Positions 5,350-11,263 of a DNA stretch of 12,163 nucleotides are shown in pieces (the first letter of the stretch is position 1; each line of letters opens with the position of its first letter). This stretch comes from an uncultured Romboutsia sp. Lineage in GTDB: Bacteria > Bacillota > Clostridia > Peptostreptococcales > Peptostreptococcaceae. Where the stretch lies: positions 1-12,163 of the forward strand of contig CALESE010000208.1 of assembly GCA_937907205.1 (NCBI GenBank), given 5' to 3'. The notes below the pieces were generated by a model. That model was not told where the DNA came from, searched no databases, and saw only the letters and a program-made list of their open reading frames with translations. Both the position numbers and the translations under genes were made by a program.

Positions 5350-6603
5350 TTAGTTACTACCATTCATCATATTCATTATTATTTCTTTCTTTTCTGGAGT
5401 CATATTTTCTAATATCTTATCAGTTGCATCTTTCAAAGTCATCTTGACGGTTGATAGAGAAACACCTTCATTTTCTGCTAATTCTGATACTGACATACTG
5501 TAAGGCATACCAACACCATATCGTTTCTTCATCATCCTCTTTGCTGTAGGTGACAATGGTTCTAACAATTCATCTATAGCATTCCTCAAACTAGATATAC
5601 GTTCTTCTTCATCTAACTTATTGTCTTCGATGATGAATTCATCATTAGCCATCTTGCTTATATCATTGTCATGATAACAATCATCTGTATAAGGATTGAT
5701 TCCATCCAATCTTATTATATCAGCTAATTTTGTTCCTTTACCAGCATTAGGTACTCTTACAACTTGACCTTGTCTTGATATATCTACTAATATGCTTGCC
5801 CTAATCCATTGAAATGCAACAGAAGCAAACACCGCAGTCTTTACATTCTTATCAACCCAGGCATAGAATTCTGATGTATTGTTGAATCCATCAACAGGTA
5901 ATTTGCTTAATGTTTCATCAAGAAGCTTATCATAAGTAAATCCTTCTTTTATTATGTTCTTAGCTTTTTCATAACATATAGGACTATCCTCATTGCATTC
6001 CAGCTTTATCTTTTGCTTGATAGAATTTCTCAAATTTGCTTTAGATGTATCAAATCTGTCGAATGCCGCTATCAATCCTTCATTACCAGCTTGAATCAAA
6101 TCATCAAATGGCATTCCAAGATTCTGATAACGTTTAGCACAATTTACAACTAATTTAAGATTGTTCTTTAAGAATATATCTCTATTTTCATCACAGAATA
6201 CTAAATCATCACATTCATTTTGTGGATGCTCTATATATTGCTTCTTTACTTCATTAAAGTATCTATCTATATTGTTGTCAAAGGTCTTATCAGTATACTG
6301 CTTTACTAAACTTGCTCTTGCTTTTTTCTTAGCAGCAAGATATAATGTAGTTGCATCTGTTTTAGAAATAAATGGAGCTACTCTCATAGCTTCATCTATA
6401 TAAGTACAAATTATATCCTTTTCATGACAATCCCTTATAGCCCTAATTTCATCCTTCATCAATTGAGTCCAATCTGCAAGGAAATTATCTTCTTCTATAC
6501 CTAACCAAGGACCAAATACAGGATATTTCTTTTTCAATGCTTTTACAAAGTCAACAATACGCTTTGTATTTGCTTTATTTATAGTTACTTTAATACGTGG
6601 CAC
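5350..6603 (-). CDS. divergent phage sigma-70-family RNA polymerase sigma factor
   Basis: A 417-aa protein. Residues 145-185 carry region 2.1-2.2 (KNNLKLVVNCAKRYQNLGMP then FDDLIQAGNEGLIAAFDRFD), the best-conserved sigma signature, which contacts core polymerase. Region 2.3-2.4 appears as FASVAFQWIRASILVDISRQ (259-278; compare ATWWIRQAI), but is separated from 2.2 by an extra ~75 residues. VVRVP (281-285) matches the start of region 3, which is otherwise very short. Region 4.1 is about 340-366 (LLEPLSPTAKRMMKKRYGVG) and region 4.2 is a helix-turn-helix (MSVSELAENEGVSLSTVKMT, 370-389). The N-terminal 140 residues are not recognised. It should redirect host polymerase to phage promoters. The start is GTG at 6603: a stop codon lies two codons upstream in frame and the first internal ATG is at residue 49. 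The start is embedded in a long inverted repeat. Confidence 0.88.
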   Translation of the reverse strand: MPRIKVTINKANTKRIVDFVKALKKKYPVFGPWLGIEEDNFLADWTQLMKDEIRAIRDCHEKDIICTYIDEAMRVAPFISKTDATTLYLAAKKKARASLVKQYTDKTFDNNIDRYFNEVKKQYIEHPQNECDDLVFCDENRDIFLKNNLKLVVNCAKRYQNLGMPFDDLIQAGNEGLIAAFDRFDTSKANLRNSIKQKIKLECNEDSPICYEKAKNIIKEGFTYDKLLDETLSKLPVDGFNNTSEFYAWVDKNVKTAVFASVAFQWIRASILVDISRQGQVVRVPNAGKGTKLADIIRLDGINPYTDDCYHDNDISKMANDEFIIEDNKLDEEERISSLRNAIDELLEPLSPTAKRMMKKRYGVGMPYSMSVSELAENEGVSLSTVKMTLKDATDKILENMTPEKKEIIMNMMNGSN

Positions 6604-6661
6604 TTTTTACTTTTTACATGTATTTTCCATACAATTAAAATAGTAAAAATACCACGTATTA
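6591..6661 (-). promoter_or_regulatory. leader hairpin enclosing the sigma factor start codon
   Basis: On the minus-strand mRNA TAATACGTGG (6661-6652) pairs perfectly with CCACGTATTA (6600-6591), and TTTTTACT (6649-6642) with AGTAAAAA (6611-6604). The two stems are separated only by an internal loop of TA opposite GTG, the sigma start codon (6603-6601). The apical loop is 30 bases and contains a short reading frame. The structure would hide the start codon; it could act as a translational switch, or the DNA arms could be operator half-sites. Confidence 0.6.
6607..6630 (-). CDS. possible 7-codon leader peptide (MENTCKK)
   Basis: ATG at 6630 opens a 7-codon frame ending in TAA at 6607, in the same frame as the sigma gene and just one codon (AAA) before its GTG. 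It lies in the apical loop of the leader hairpin. Ribosomes finishing it could melt the stem and restart at the GTG. Such a short frame can occur by chance. Confidence 0.25.
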   Translation of the reverse strand: MENTCKK

Positions 6662-6663
6662 TT

Positions 6664-6671
6664 CAAATATA
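6664..6671 (-). promoter_or_regulatory. -7 element in front of the sigma factor leader
   Basis: TATATTTG matches the Bacteroidota -7 consensus TAnnTTTG fully. The sequence 19 bases upstream is ATTT, not TTTG, so the -33 element is poor; an activator or another sigma factor may be needed. Transcription would begin almost exactly at the first arm of the hairpin. Confidence 0.4.
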
Positions 6672-6694
6672 CAAATGTTAAATATTATTAAAAT

Positions 6695-6745
6695 TTAAGA
6701 TAAAGCCTTTTTAATCTCATTTAGCTTTTCTTTATGTTCTTTTAT
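6695..6745 (-). pseudogene. short leader-frame remnant after the duplicated promoter module
   Basis: In the two other copies of the leader repeat the sequence leads into a start codon (GCTATG). Here the same place reads ACTATA, after which a frame runs for 16 codons (KEHKEKLNEIKKALS after the ATA) to a TAA. This may be the remnant of a gene that lost its start, or a chance frame. Confidence 0.25.
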
Positions 6746-6749
6746 AGTG

Positions 6750-6816
6750 TATTTTATTAATATTAACTTATTTATTTTATATATAAAATATGGTATAAAC
6801 AAAATAAAATTTCATT
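6750..6816 (-). repeat. promoter/leader module, copy C
   Basis: Positions 6750-6779 are a 30-base exact copy of 10915-10944, and similarity continues with small gaps to about 6816 (corresponding to 10981). By alignment to the 10.96-kb promoter it holds a degraded promoter: CATATTTT (6792-6785) with ATGA or AATG in place of TTTG about 19-20 bases upstream. It lies in front of the sigma gene and may be a second, weaker promoter for it. Confidence 0.6.
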
Positions 6817-6819
6817 TTA

Positions 6820-6909
6820 TTGACTTAAAGTCAATCTAATTGGGTTCACTACAAACCTCATATTCGCTGGCTCTATTACTAGAGCATCACGCTTTACATT
6901 TGTTATATC
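6820..6909 (-). pseudogene. in-frame continuation of the 112-aa gene past its TAA stop
   Basis: After the TAA at 6910 the same frame stays open for 30 codons, reading DITNVKRDALVIEPANMRFV then VNPIRLTLSQ, and stops at a TAA near 6820. It reads smoothly on from the preceding YHIAITVK, with a natural strand-like pattern, and its base composition is less AT-rich than the sequence after it. Either the gene was shortened by a nonsense mutation or the stop is occasionally read through. A separate tiny gene is less likely, as the only ATG would give 14 residues. Confidence 0.4.
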
Positions 6910-7248
6910 TTATTTAACAGTAATAGCAATATGATAATTACCATCCTTTATTGTAGTAGTAAACATATAAGCTGATTCTACTGGTTTATTGAGGAAACAA
7001 ATAGGAATCTTCTTCCATTCTGATTCAGAAATAATACCTCCTATATACTTTACTTCTACAATAGGTTCATCATACAACTCTTTAACCTTATATATCTGAA
7101 CAGTACCTACACTATGACATTTTCCGTTCTGTTCTAACTCTTGAATATCATTCAACATTAACTGCAATGATGTACCAGAATCAAAATCTATAGAATAAAG
7201 AGCACACATAGTCTCTTCATCCAACTGTTGAAAATTTAAACTAATCAT
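6910..7248 (-). CDS. hypothetical phage protein, 112 aa, possibly truncated
   Basis: A 112-aa soluble protein (MISLNFQQLDEETMCALYSI ... YHIAITVK) with mixed strands and helices; residues 60-112 look like several beta strands (PIVEVKYIGGIISESEWKKI; SAYMFTTTIKDGNYHIAITV). I recognise no family. Its start and the preceding 27 bases are identical to those of the 301-aa gene at 10910, although the proteins differ after the first residues. It is the last gene of the unit beginning at 8920, 24 bp after the 77-aa gene. The frame continues for 30 sense codons past its stop, so the ancestral protein may have been about 143 aa. Confidence 0.68.
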   Translation of the reverse strand: MISLNFQQLDEETMCALYSIDFDSGTSLQLMLNDIQELEQNGKCHSVGTVQIYKVKELYDEPIVEVKYIGGIISESEWKKIPICFLNKPVESAYMFTTTIKDGNYHIAITVK

Positions 7249-7268
7249 AGCATATTTTATTAATATTA
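7242..7268 (-). repeat. leader repeat, copy B (27 bases identical to 10904-10930)
   Basis: The 27 bases covering the start codon of the 112-aa gene and the sequence in front of it are identical to those at the 301-aa gene. A few bases further up both copies contain TAGATGTTAA, which here is the end of the 77-aa gene. Copy B has no promoter in front of it because the upstream gene runs into it. Confidence 0.7.
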
Positions 7269-7272
7269 TATA

Positions 7273-7506
7273 TTAACATCTAGAACCATAAACAAAACCT
7301 ACCACTCTCATCTGATCACCAAACTTATCCTTAACTGATACATTTGAATGACCTTTCTCTTCAACATCGTCAACGATGACAACTTGATCTTGTGATACTC
7401 CAGTCATATCACAAACATATTCATTGACTTCATCAAGTGAATCAAAATTTATTGTTTGTCTAGTTGAATCAACATAAAGTGTATATGAATTAAATTTACT
7501 TTTCAT
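7273..7506 (-). CDS. small acidic hypothetical protein, 77 aa
   Basis: A 77-aa acidic protein (MKSKFNSYTLYVDSTRQTIN ... VGFVYGSRC). The pattern is strand, strand, helix (FDSLDEVNEYVCDMTG), strand (DQVVIVDDVEE), then two short strands: a compact alpha/beta fold of unknown family. It has two cysteines, C32 and the C-terminal C77. Its start overlaps the end of the 195-aa gene by 11 bp, suggesting translational coupling. No function can be assigned. Confidence 0.7.
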   Translation of the reverse strand: MKSKFNSYTLYVDSTRQTINFDSLDEVNEYVCDMTGVSQDQVVIVDDVEEKGHSNVSVKDKFGDQMRVVGFVYGSRC

Positions 7507-8083
7507 TTCTCAATTTTGTTAGAATTTTTTCTAATGTATATAAATCTGAATTTTCAATATTATCAATAAACAAAGTATCTGTATTCAACATCAAACTCAA
7601 TTCAGCAATATCTTTCTTCAGTTGCTTTTCTTTTCTGATTTTTTCTTTATATTCATCAAGAGCTTTAGTAATACGCTTGTAATACTCATCATTGCTTTCA
7701 TACTTCTTTTTAATGATATTTACATTAACATCGTAAGAAGTATTGCAGTTATATGCTTTATATTCATGTTCATCAAACTTTACTTCTGTATCTGAACCAT
7801 ACTTTTCTATTGCTTCATCTATAATAGATTTCAAATCACCTAAAGTAGTATGTCCAAATGTAGAATCTGATGTTTTGAATCTCTCATCAGGAGTTCCAAA
7901 CACTTCGCCTTTACAATTTCTATTGTCACAATCACATAAGTATTCATCCTTTTCTCTTGAATACTCTATCATTGGTACATTTTCTGGTAAGAATCCTCTA
8001 TCCGGAACAACAAACCCTGGATATTCTCGTACAATATCCTTTACAAGATCATCCAGGGTTTTTGCATTCATTTCTTTTTCCAT
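7496..8083 (-). CDS. hypothetical protein with Cys cluster and C-terminal coiled coil, 195 aa
   Basis: A 195-aa soluble protein. Residues 48-61 hold a small cysteine cluster (YLCDCDNRNCKGE; C50, C52, C57) that could bind a metal ion, though a fourth ligand is not obvious (C113 or H78 are candidates). Residues 80-105 read TLGDLKSIIDEAIEKYGSDT, EVKFD, a 'GDLkxxL...dtEV.fd' segment frequent in uncharacterised phage and bacterial proteins. Residues 127-195 are strongly charged helices (YKRITKALDEYKEKIRKEKQ), a likely coiled coil. An internal ATG four codons in (MNAKTLDD) is an alternative start. It lies 12 bp after the repeat-containing 127-aa gene and overlaps the next gene by 11 bp. Confidence 0.72.
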   Translation of the reverse strand: MEKEMNAKTLDDLVKDIVREYPGFVVPDRGFLPENVPMIEYSREKDEYLCDCDNRNCKGEVFGTPDERFKTSDSTFGHTTLGDLKSIIDEAIEKYGSDTEVKFDEHEYKAYNCNTSYDVNVNIIKKKYESNDEYYKRITKALDEYKEKIRKEKQLKKDIAELSLMLNTDTLFIDNIENSDLYTLEKILTKLRNEK

Positions 8084-8095
8084 GAATATTCTATA

Positions 8096-8479
8096 TTAAA
8101 GAGTTTCTACTGGATCAGAAGTATTGAATGTAAAATTGTCACTAATAAACTGATTATAATCAGACTTATTAATCTTATAATACTGAGGTGTTGTAGTATG
8201 TACATAATACTCACCATCTTTATCAGTTGTCTGAATACCAATTACGTAGTCATTTCTTACTATCAAACCACTAACAAATGTATAGAATTCTGAACGAGAA
8301 AGACACTTTTTAAGGTATTCATAATCATTTTTATTGATTTTGTAATACTGTGATGTTACTGTATGTACATAATATTCATCCTTATTAGATGGATTAGGCT
8401 GAATTCCTACAATATTTGAAAACTTAATAATCAACCCATTTGAAAGTACTGCAAACTGTGAATTACTTGACTGTGTCAT
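8096..8479 (-). CDS. two-repeat hypothetical protein, 127 aa
   Basis: A 127-aa protein made of two copies of a roughly 50-residue unit: residues 9-58 and 65-115. Shared signatures are GLI(I/V), (I/V)(V/I)GIQ, then (D/G)EYYVHT(V/T)T(S/P)QYYKIN, K(N/S)DY. The match is also visible at DNA level (TATGTACATAATA in both). Each unit looks like a small beta sheet plus a helix, so the protein could be a pseudo-dimer. I do not know the family. It has no membrane segment or Shine-Dalgarno sequence and is the second gene of the unit starting at 8920, 51 bp after it. Confidence 0.75.
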   Translation of the reverse strand: MTQSSNSQFAVLSNGLIIKFSNIVGIQPNPSNKDEYYVHTVTSQYYKINKNDYEYLKKCLSRSEFYTFVSGLIVRNDYVIGIQTTDKDGEYYVHTTTPQYYKINKSDYNQFISDNFTFNTSDPVETL

Positions 8480-8530
8480 AATTTTTATAATTTAATTTTA
8501 TATTTGTATTTAATTTATATTTTAATTCTT

Positions 8531-8920
8531 TTAATCAAACAAACTTACTAGATAATCTTCAAGTTCACCATCAATATCCAAGCGACCACTTTGCCATGCT
8601 CTATCAACATCCATGCTGAACCATCCACCATCTACTGTTCTAGCAAACCAAATTAGATTCTTATCATAATCTTTAATTTCACAAGCAACAATATAATCAG
8701 TTGTCTTATTCCAAATCCAATTATGAGTTTTAGATTCACGTTCAAAAGCCTTCTTGACTTTATCAGGTGCATCATCATATACCATTACTTGCTTTACTCT
8801 TGCTTGATACATTCTGCTATATGAAATCTTACCATCATCAAAGAACATGCAAGTCTGATTTACCTTTGGGATTGGCTTTTCATTAAATTTCATCCGCTTG
8901 CTATTAATTGTTTTATTCAT
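8531..8920 (-). CDS. hypothetical phage protein with DGGWF motif, 129 aa
   Basis: A 129-aa soluble protein, first gene behind the 8.96-kb promoter. Marked segments are CMFFDDGKISYSRMYQARVK (24-43), DYIVACEIKDY (75-85) and IWFARTVDGGWFSMDVDRAW then QSGRLD (90-115). The order FFDDGK / R.Y.A.V..V / W.ARTxDGGWFS / W..GRLD is one I associate with a recurrent uncharacterised protein of Bacteroidota phages; this is from memory, not a search. ATG at 8920 is used; an internal ATG at residue 10 is possible. No membrane segment. Role unknown. Confidence 0.72.
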   Translation of the reverse strand: MNKTINSKRMKFNEKPIPKVNQTCMFFDDGKISYSRMYQARVKQVMVYDDAPDKVKKAFERESKTHNWIWNKTTDYIVACEIKDYDKNLIWFARTVDGGWFSMDVDRAWQSGRLDIDGELEDYLVSLFD

Positions 8921-8945
8921 AATTTATATAATCATTTTAACATTA

Positions 8946-8976
8946 TAAATATAGAAAAGTTTGATTAAAATTTAAA
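8946..8976 (-). promoter_or_regulatory. Bacteroidota-type promoter for the 8920 unit
   Basis: Minus strand TTTA (8976-8973), 19 bases starting AATTTT, then TATATTTA (8953-8946) followed by TAAT, as at the 4.5-kb promoter. It lies in the 64-bp gap before the 129-aa gene. Confidence 0.62.
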
Positions 8977-8984
8977 CTATTTTA

Positions 8985-9971
8985 TTATTTATTTCGTCTC
9001 CAATGGCAATCTTTCAGATAGTCAAAACATGACTGACCACCATCTTCTTTATCTTTATTGTATTCTGCTAATGTATCGACAATCTTTTCAATAGACTTGT
9101 CATTTACAGTATCAGATACTTCATATCCAAGAAGCCAATCTACTTCTTTCATGATATTGTACCATTCATCATCTGTTTGATATATAGGGGTAACAGACTT
9201 TGTTGTTGTATAAGGGAACTTGTCAAAACAAGCATAAACAAGACCTACCATCAACTTCGCAACATCAAACTCTTGATTTGTCAAAACATTAAATACAGGG
9301 TAATCTGACATTCTATTTACATACTTGCTTGCAAGCTTCATATATGTTTTAGTTCTGATATCTGCTTTCTTCTTATAAGAACGTTCAATCTCATCTTTCA
9401 ATCCATCAATGTATGTGTCAATAGAATATTCAGACATCATGAATGTATAGTAGTCCTTTGAAATCTTTGGCATCTTAGGTCCACAAACTTTAATCTTAAG
9501 CTTATCAAGCAAATCCATATTGCTATCCATATATTCAAAATCATACTGGATAGGACAATACTTTCTTCCACCGACATTTATTACATTATTGAAGAATCTT
9601 GGCTTTGGAATCAAGTCATACATCATACTAGGATCTGATGTATCATTTACAATATACTTGCATCCATTCTTCTTCAATGAATAGATAATAGTAATATGAT
9701 ACTCTCTTGCAATCTTTGCAGCACACTCCCAGAAATAATGTACCTGGTTGAAGTAACTGTCTTCTTTGATAGGTTTACAGATAAGACACCTTACTTTACT
9801 GATATCTGAATATTTATCATCCAACCATTCATTCAACAATTTGTTTGTATGCTTTTCAGCTAATACATTCACACTACCCATGTACTCACCACAAGTTCCA
9901 TGTTCCATATCTTTGTAGATGAAGATATCAATATCAAACACACTTGCACACTTTCTAAGTTCTTCAGTCAT
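8985..9971 (-). CDS. hypothetical phage protein, 328 aa
   Basis: A 328-aa soluble protein that I do not recognise. The N-terminal 110 residues look alpha/beta (VFDIDIFIYK; SKVRCLICKP; FWECAAKIAREYHITIIYSL), the rest mostly helical with a segment of charged helix (GLKDEIERSYKKKADIRTKT). It shares a weak but ordered match with the 301-aa protein encoded just upstream: [SN]K[VI]R, then about 20 residues to [FI]WE, then A-rich helix, KYI/TYI, a GPxxP turn, and an E/K-rich helix before 'AS'. This suggests an old tandem duplication. Nine cysteines are spread through it without a clear metal-binding spacing. It begins 33 bp after the 301-aa gene, with no Shine-Dalgarno sequence. Confidence 0.75.
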   Translation of the reverse strand: MTEELRKCASVFDIDIFIYKDMEHGTCGEYMGSVNVLAEKHTNKLLNEWLDDKYSDISKVRCLICKPIKEDSYFNQVHYFWECAAKIAREYHITIIYSLKKNGCKYIVNDTSDPSMMYDLIPKPRFFNNVINVGGRKYCPIQYDFEYMDSNMDLLDKLKIKVCGPKMPKISKDYYTFMMSEYSIDTYIDGLKDEIERSYKKKADIRTKTYMKLASKYVNRMSDYPVFNVLTNQEFDVAKLMVGLVYACFDKFPYTTTKSVTPIYQTDDEWYNIMKEVDWLLGYEVSDTVNDKSIEKIVDTLAEYNKDKEDGGQSCFDYLKDCHWRRNK

Positions 9972-10004
9972 AATCTATCTATATTAATATTATTTTAATT
10001 CTGC

Positions 10005-10910
10005 TTACAAGTAAGAAGGTGACCAATTACATACATAATTAACCAAAGCCATGATATTTGAATATCCTACTTCTTCATTCTTACCATATACTTTATATAC
10101 ATGTTTCTTCATGATGCTTCCGCATTCATTAAGTACTTCCATCTTTCTCATTTCGCCAGAGAATTTGATACAATATTCAATATACATATCAAGATAGTGC
10201 TCACGAATTCTATCATCAATAAATCTATCCTTTCTACCACCAGGTACTAAACAACCTATTGGTAAGTCATCATAATAGAAATACTTCTTCTTATTGTTCT
10301 TGCAAAGACCTATAATGAATTTGTATAATGTACTAACATACATTCTTACAACCTTAGAAGTACCATTTGGAAATTCATTTTTCTGTACTTCATCTTCAAT
10401 ATCCGATGCAAATGTATAGAAGATAAGCTGTGCTTTTTCTCTACGCATCTTCTCTAATTCTTCTGTATAATTCTTTATAGTTTCATTGTAAGAATTCAAA
10501 TGATGGAAATTGTACAAAACTCTATTTGATGGATAATTGCAATTGCTAGGTGCATCTGGGCCAAACTTATGAAGATAATTCTTTTGCAATGCTTCATGGT
10601 AAAGCTTTACCAACTGTGGAGCACTAGATGGCTTAGCTATATATGTAATAGCCTTATACCGACAAACACAAGTACAATTCAAACTCTTTGCAACTCTACA
10701 AACATTTTCCCAAATAGTAATATCATACTTATCTTTGTCATGATCCTCATAAACATAGTCAATAACAACAGTACGAATCTTATTATATTCATACTTCTTT
10801 CTACGGAGAATGAGTTCAGTAATAGTTACATCACCACTCTCTAACTTCTTTCTTGACAAACCAATGCAATGTTCATCACTCTTAAACTGGAAACCTACAA
10901 CTGTAATCAT
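10005..10910 (-). CDS. hypothetical phage protein, 301 aa, diverged paralogue of the 328-aa protein
   Basis: A 301-aa soluble, basic protein, first gene behind the 10.96-kb promoter. Residues 1-95 are alpha/beta: MITVVGFQFK, then NKIRTVVIDYVYEDHD and ITIWENVCRVAKSLNCTCVC. This strand-helix order with acidic residues after strands (VIDYVYED) has a nuclease- or ATPase-like feel, but no definite motif is present. A helical middle (YTEELEKMRREKAQLIFYTF, 148-167) and a helical C-terminal half follow. Cysteines C71, C79, C81, C83 are clustered. The order of matching segments with the 328-aa protein suggests a shared origin. Its start lies in a leader repeated at two other places in the window. Confidence 0.75.
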   Translation of the reverse strand: MITVVGFQFKSDEHCIGLSRKKLESGDVTITELILRRKKYEYNKIRTVVIDYVYEDHDKDKYDITIWENVCRVAKSLNCTCVCRYKAITYIAKPSSAPQLVKLYHEALQKNYLHKFGPDAPSNCNYPSNRVLYNFHHLNSYNETIKNYTEELEKMRREKAQLIFYTFASDIEDEVQKNEFPNGTSKVVRMYVSTLYKFIIGLCKNNKKKYFYYDDLPIGCLVPGGRKDRFIDDRIREHYLDMYIEYCIKFSGEMRKMEVLNECGSIMKKHVYKVYGKNEEVGYSNIMALVNYVCNWSPSYL

Positions 10911-10981
10911 AGCATATTTTATTAATATTAACTTATTTATTTTAACATCTAAAATATAGTATAAAACAAATAAATTTCAAA
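10904..10981 (-). repeat. promoter/leader module, copy A
   Basis: The reference copy of the repeated module. Its inner 27 bases (10904-10930, including the start codon) recur at 7242-7268 and 30 bases (10915-10944) recur at 6750-6779, with looser similarity through the promoter to 10981. Confidence 0.7.
10951..10981 (-). promoter_or_regulatory. Bacteroidota-type promoter for the 301/328-aa unit
   Basis: Minus strand TTTG (10981-10978), exactly 19 bases beginning AAATTT, then TATATTTT (10958-10951). The best single match in the window, located in the 86-bp gap between the 84-aa gene and the 301-aa gene. Confidence 0.72.
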
Positions 10982-10996
10982 TAAACTTCAACATTT

Positions 10997-11251
10997 CTAA
11001 TATGTTCCTAACTTACAAAATGAAAGAATAGAATACTTAAGAATTGTGAAAGTGGATTCATAATCAACTCGTTCTTTTCCACAGATTCTATCAGCCCACA
11101 TCATAAGTACTTTCTCATCTACAACATTTTTGAATTCAATAGGATGTTCTGGTGTACTTCTTGTATCTAATACTAAAGAATCAATGTTCTCTACTATCTT
11201 ATCTGTCTGTATACACCTCTTTACAACTTTATAGCTTACTAGAAACTTCAT
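10997..11251 (-). CDS. small LVSYKV-type phage protein, 84 aa (tandem paralogue 2)
   Basis: An 84-aa protein (MKFLVSYKVVKRC ... YSILSFCKLGTY) that aligns without gaps with the neighbouring 84-aa protein at about 58% identity (49 of 84 by hand count). Strongest blocks are FLVSYKVxKR (3-12), LVLDT (26-30), NVVD (42-45) and SILSFCKLG (74-82). The opening strand, a middle acidic helix and a closing hydrophobic strand recall a small domain frequent in phage accessory proteins, also seen at the N-terminus of the 165-aa protein. It starts 12 bp after its paralogue's stop and ends with TAG. Function unknown. Confidence 0.78.
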   Translation of the reverse strand: MKFLVSYKVVKRCIQTDKIVENIDSLVLDTRSTPEHPIEFKNVVDEKVLMMWADRICGKERVDYESTFTILKYSILSFCKLGTY

Positions 11252-11263
11252 AACTTATTTGTC

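Noticed and set aside
6161..6403. 80-aa plus-strand frame
   Set aside because: Lies antisense within the sigma factor gene, which has clear family motifs.
6841..6900. tRNA-like gene: the minus strand has a D-arm-like GCTCTAGTAATAGAGC and a GGTT...AACC element
   Set aside because: No acceptor stem, no 5-bp anticodon stem and no TTCRA T-loop can be placed at proper distances; the segment is better explained as an in-frame continuation of the 112-aa gene.
7743..8099. 118-aa plus-strand frame
   Set aside because: Antisense to the 195-aa gene; Ser-rich low-complexity product typical of a shadow.
10569..10844. 91-aa plus-strand frame
   Set aside because: Antisense to the 301-aa gene, no promoter or leader signals.
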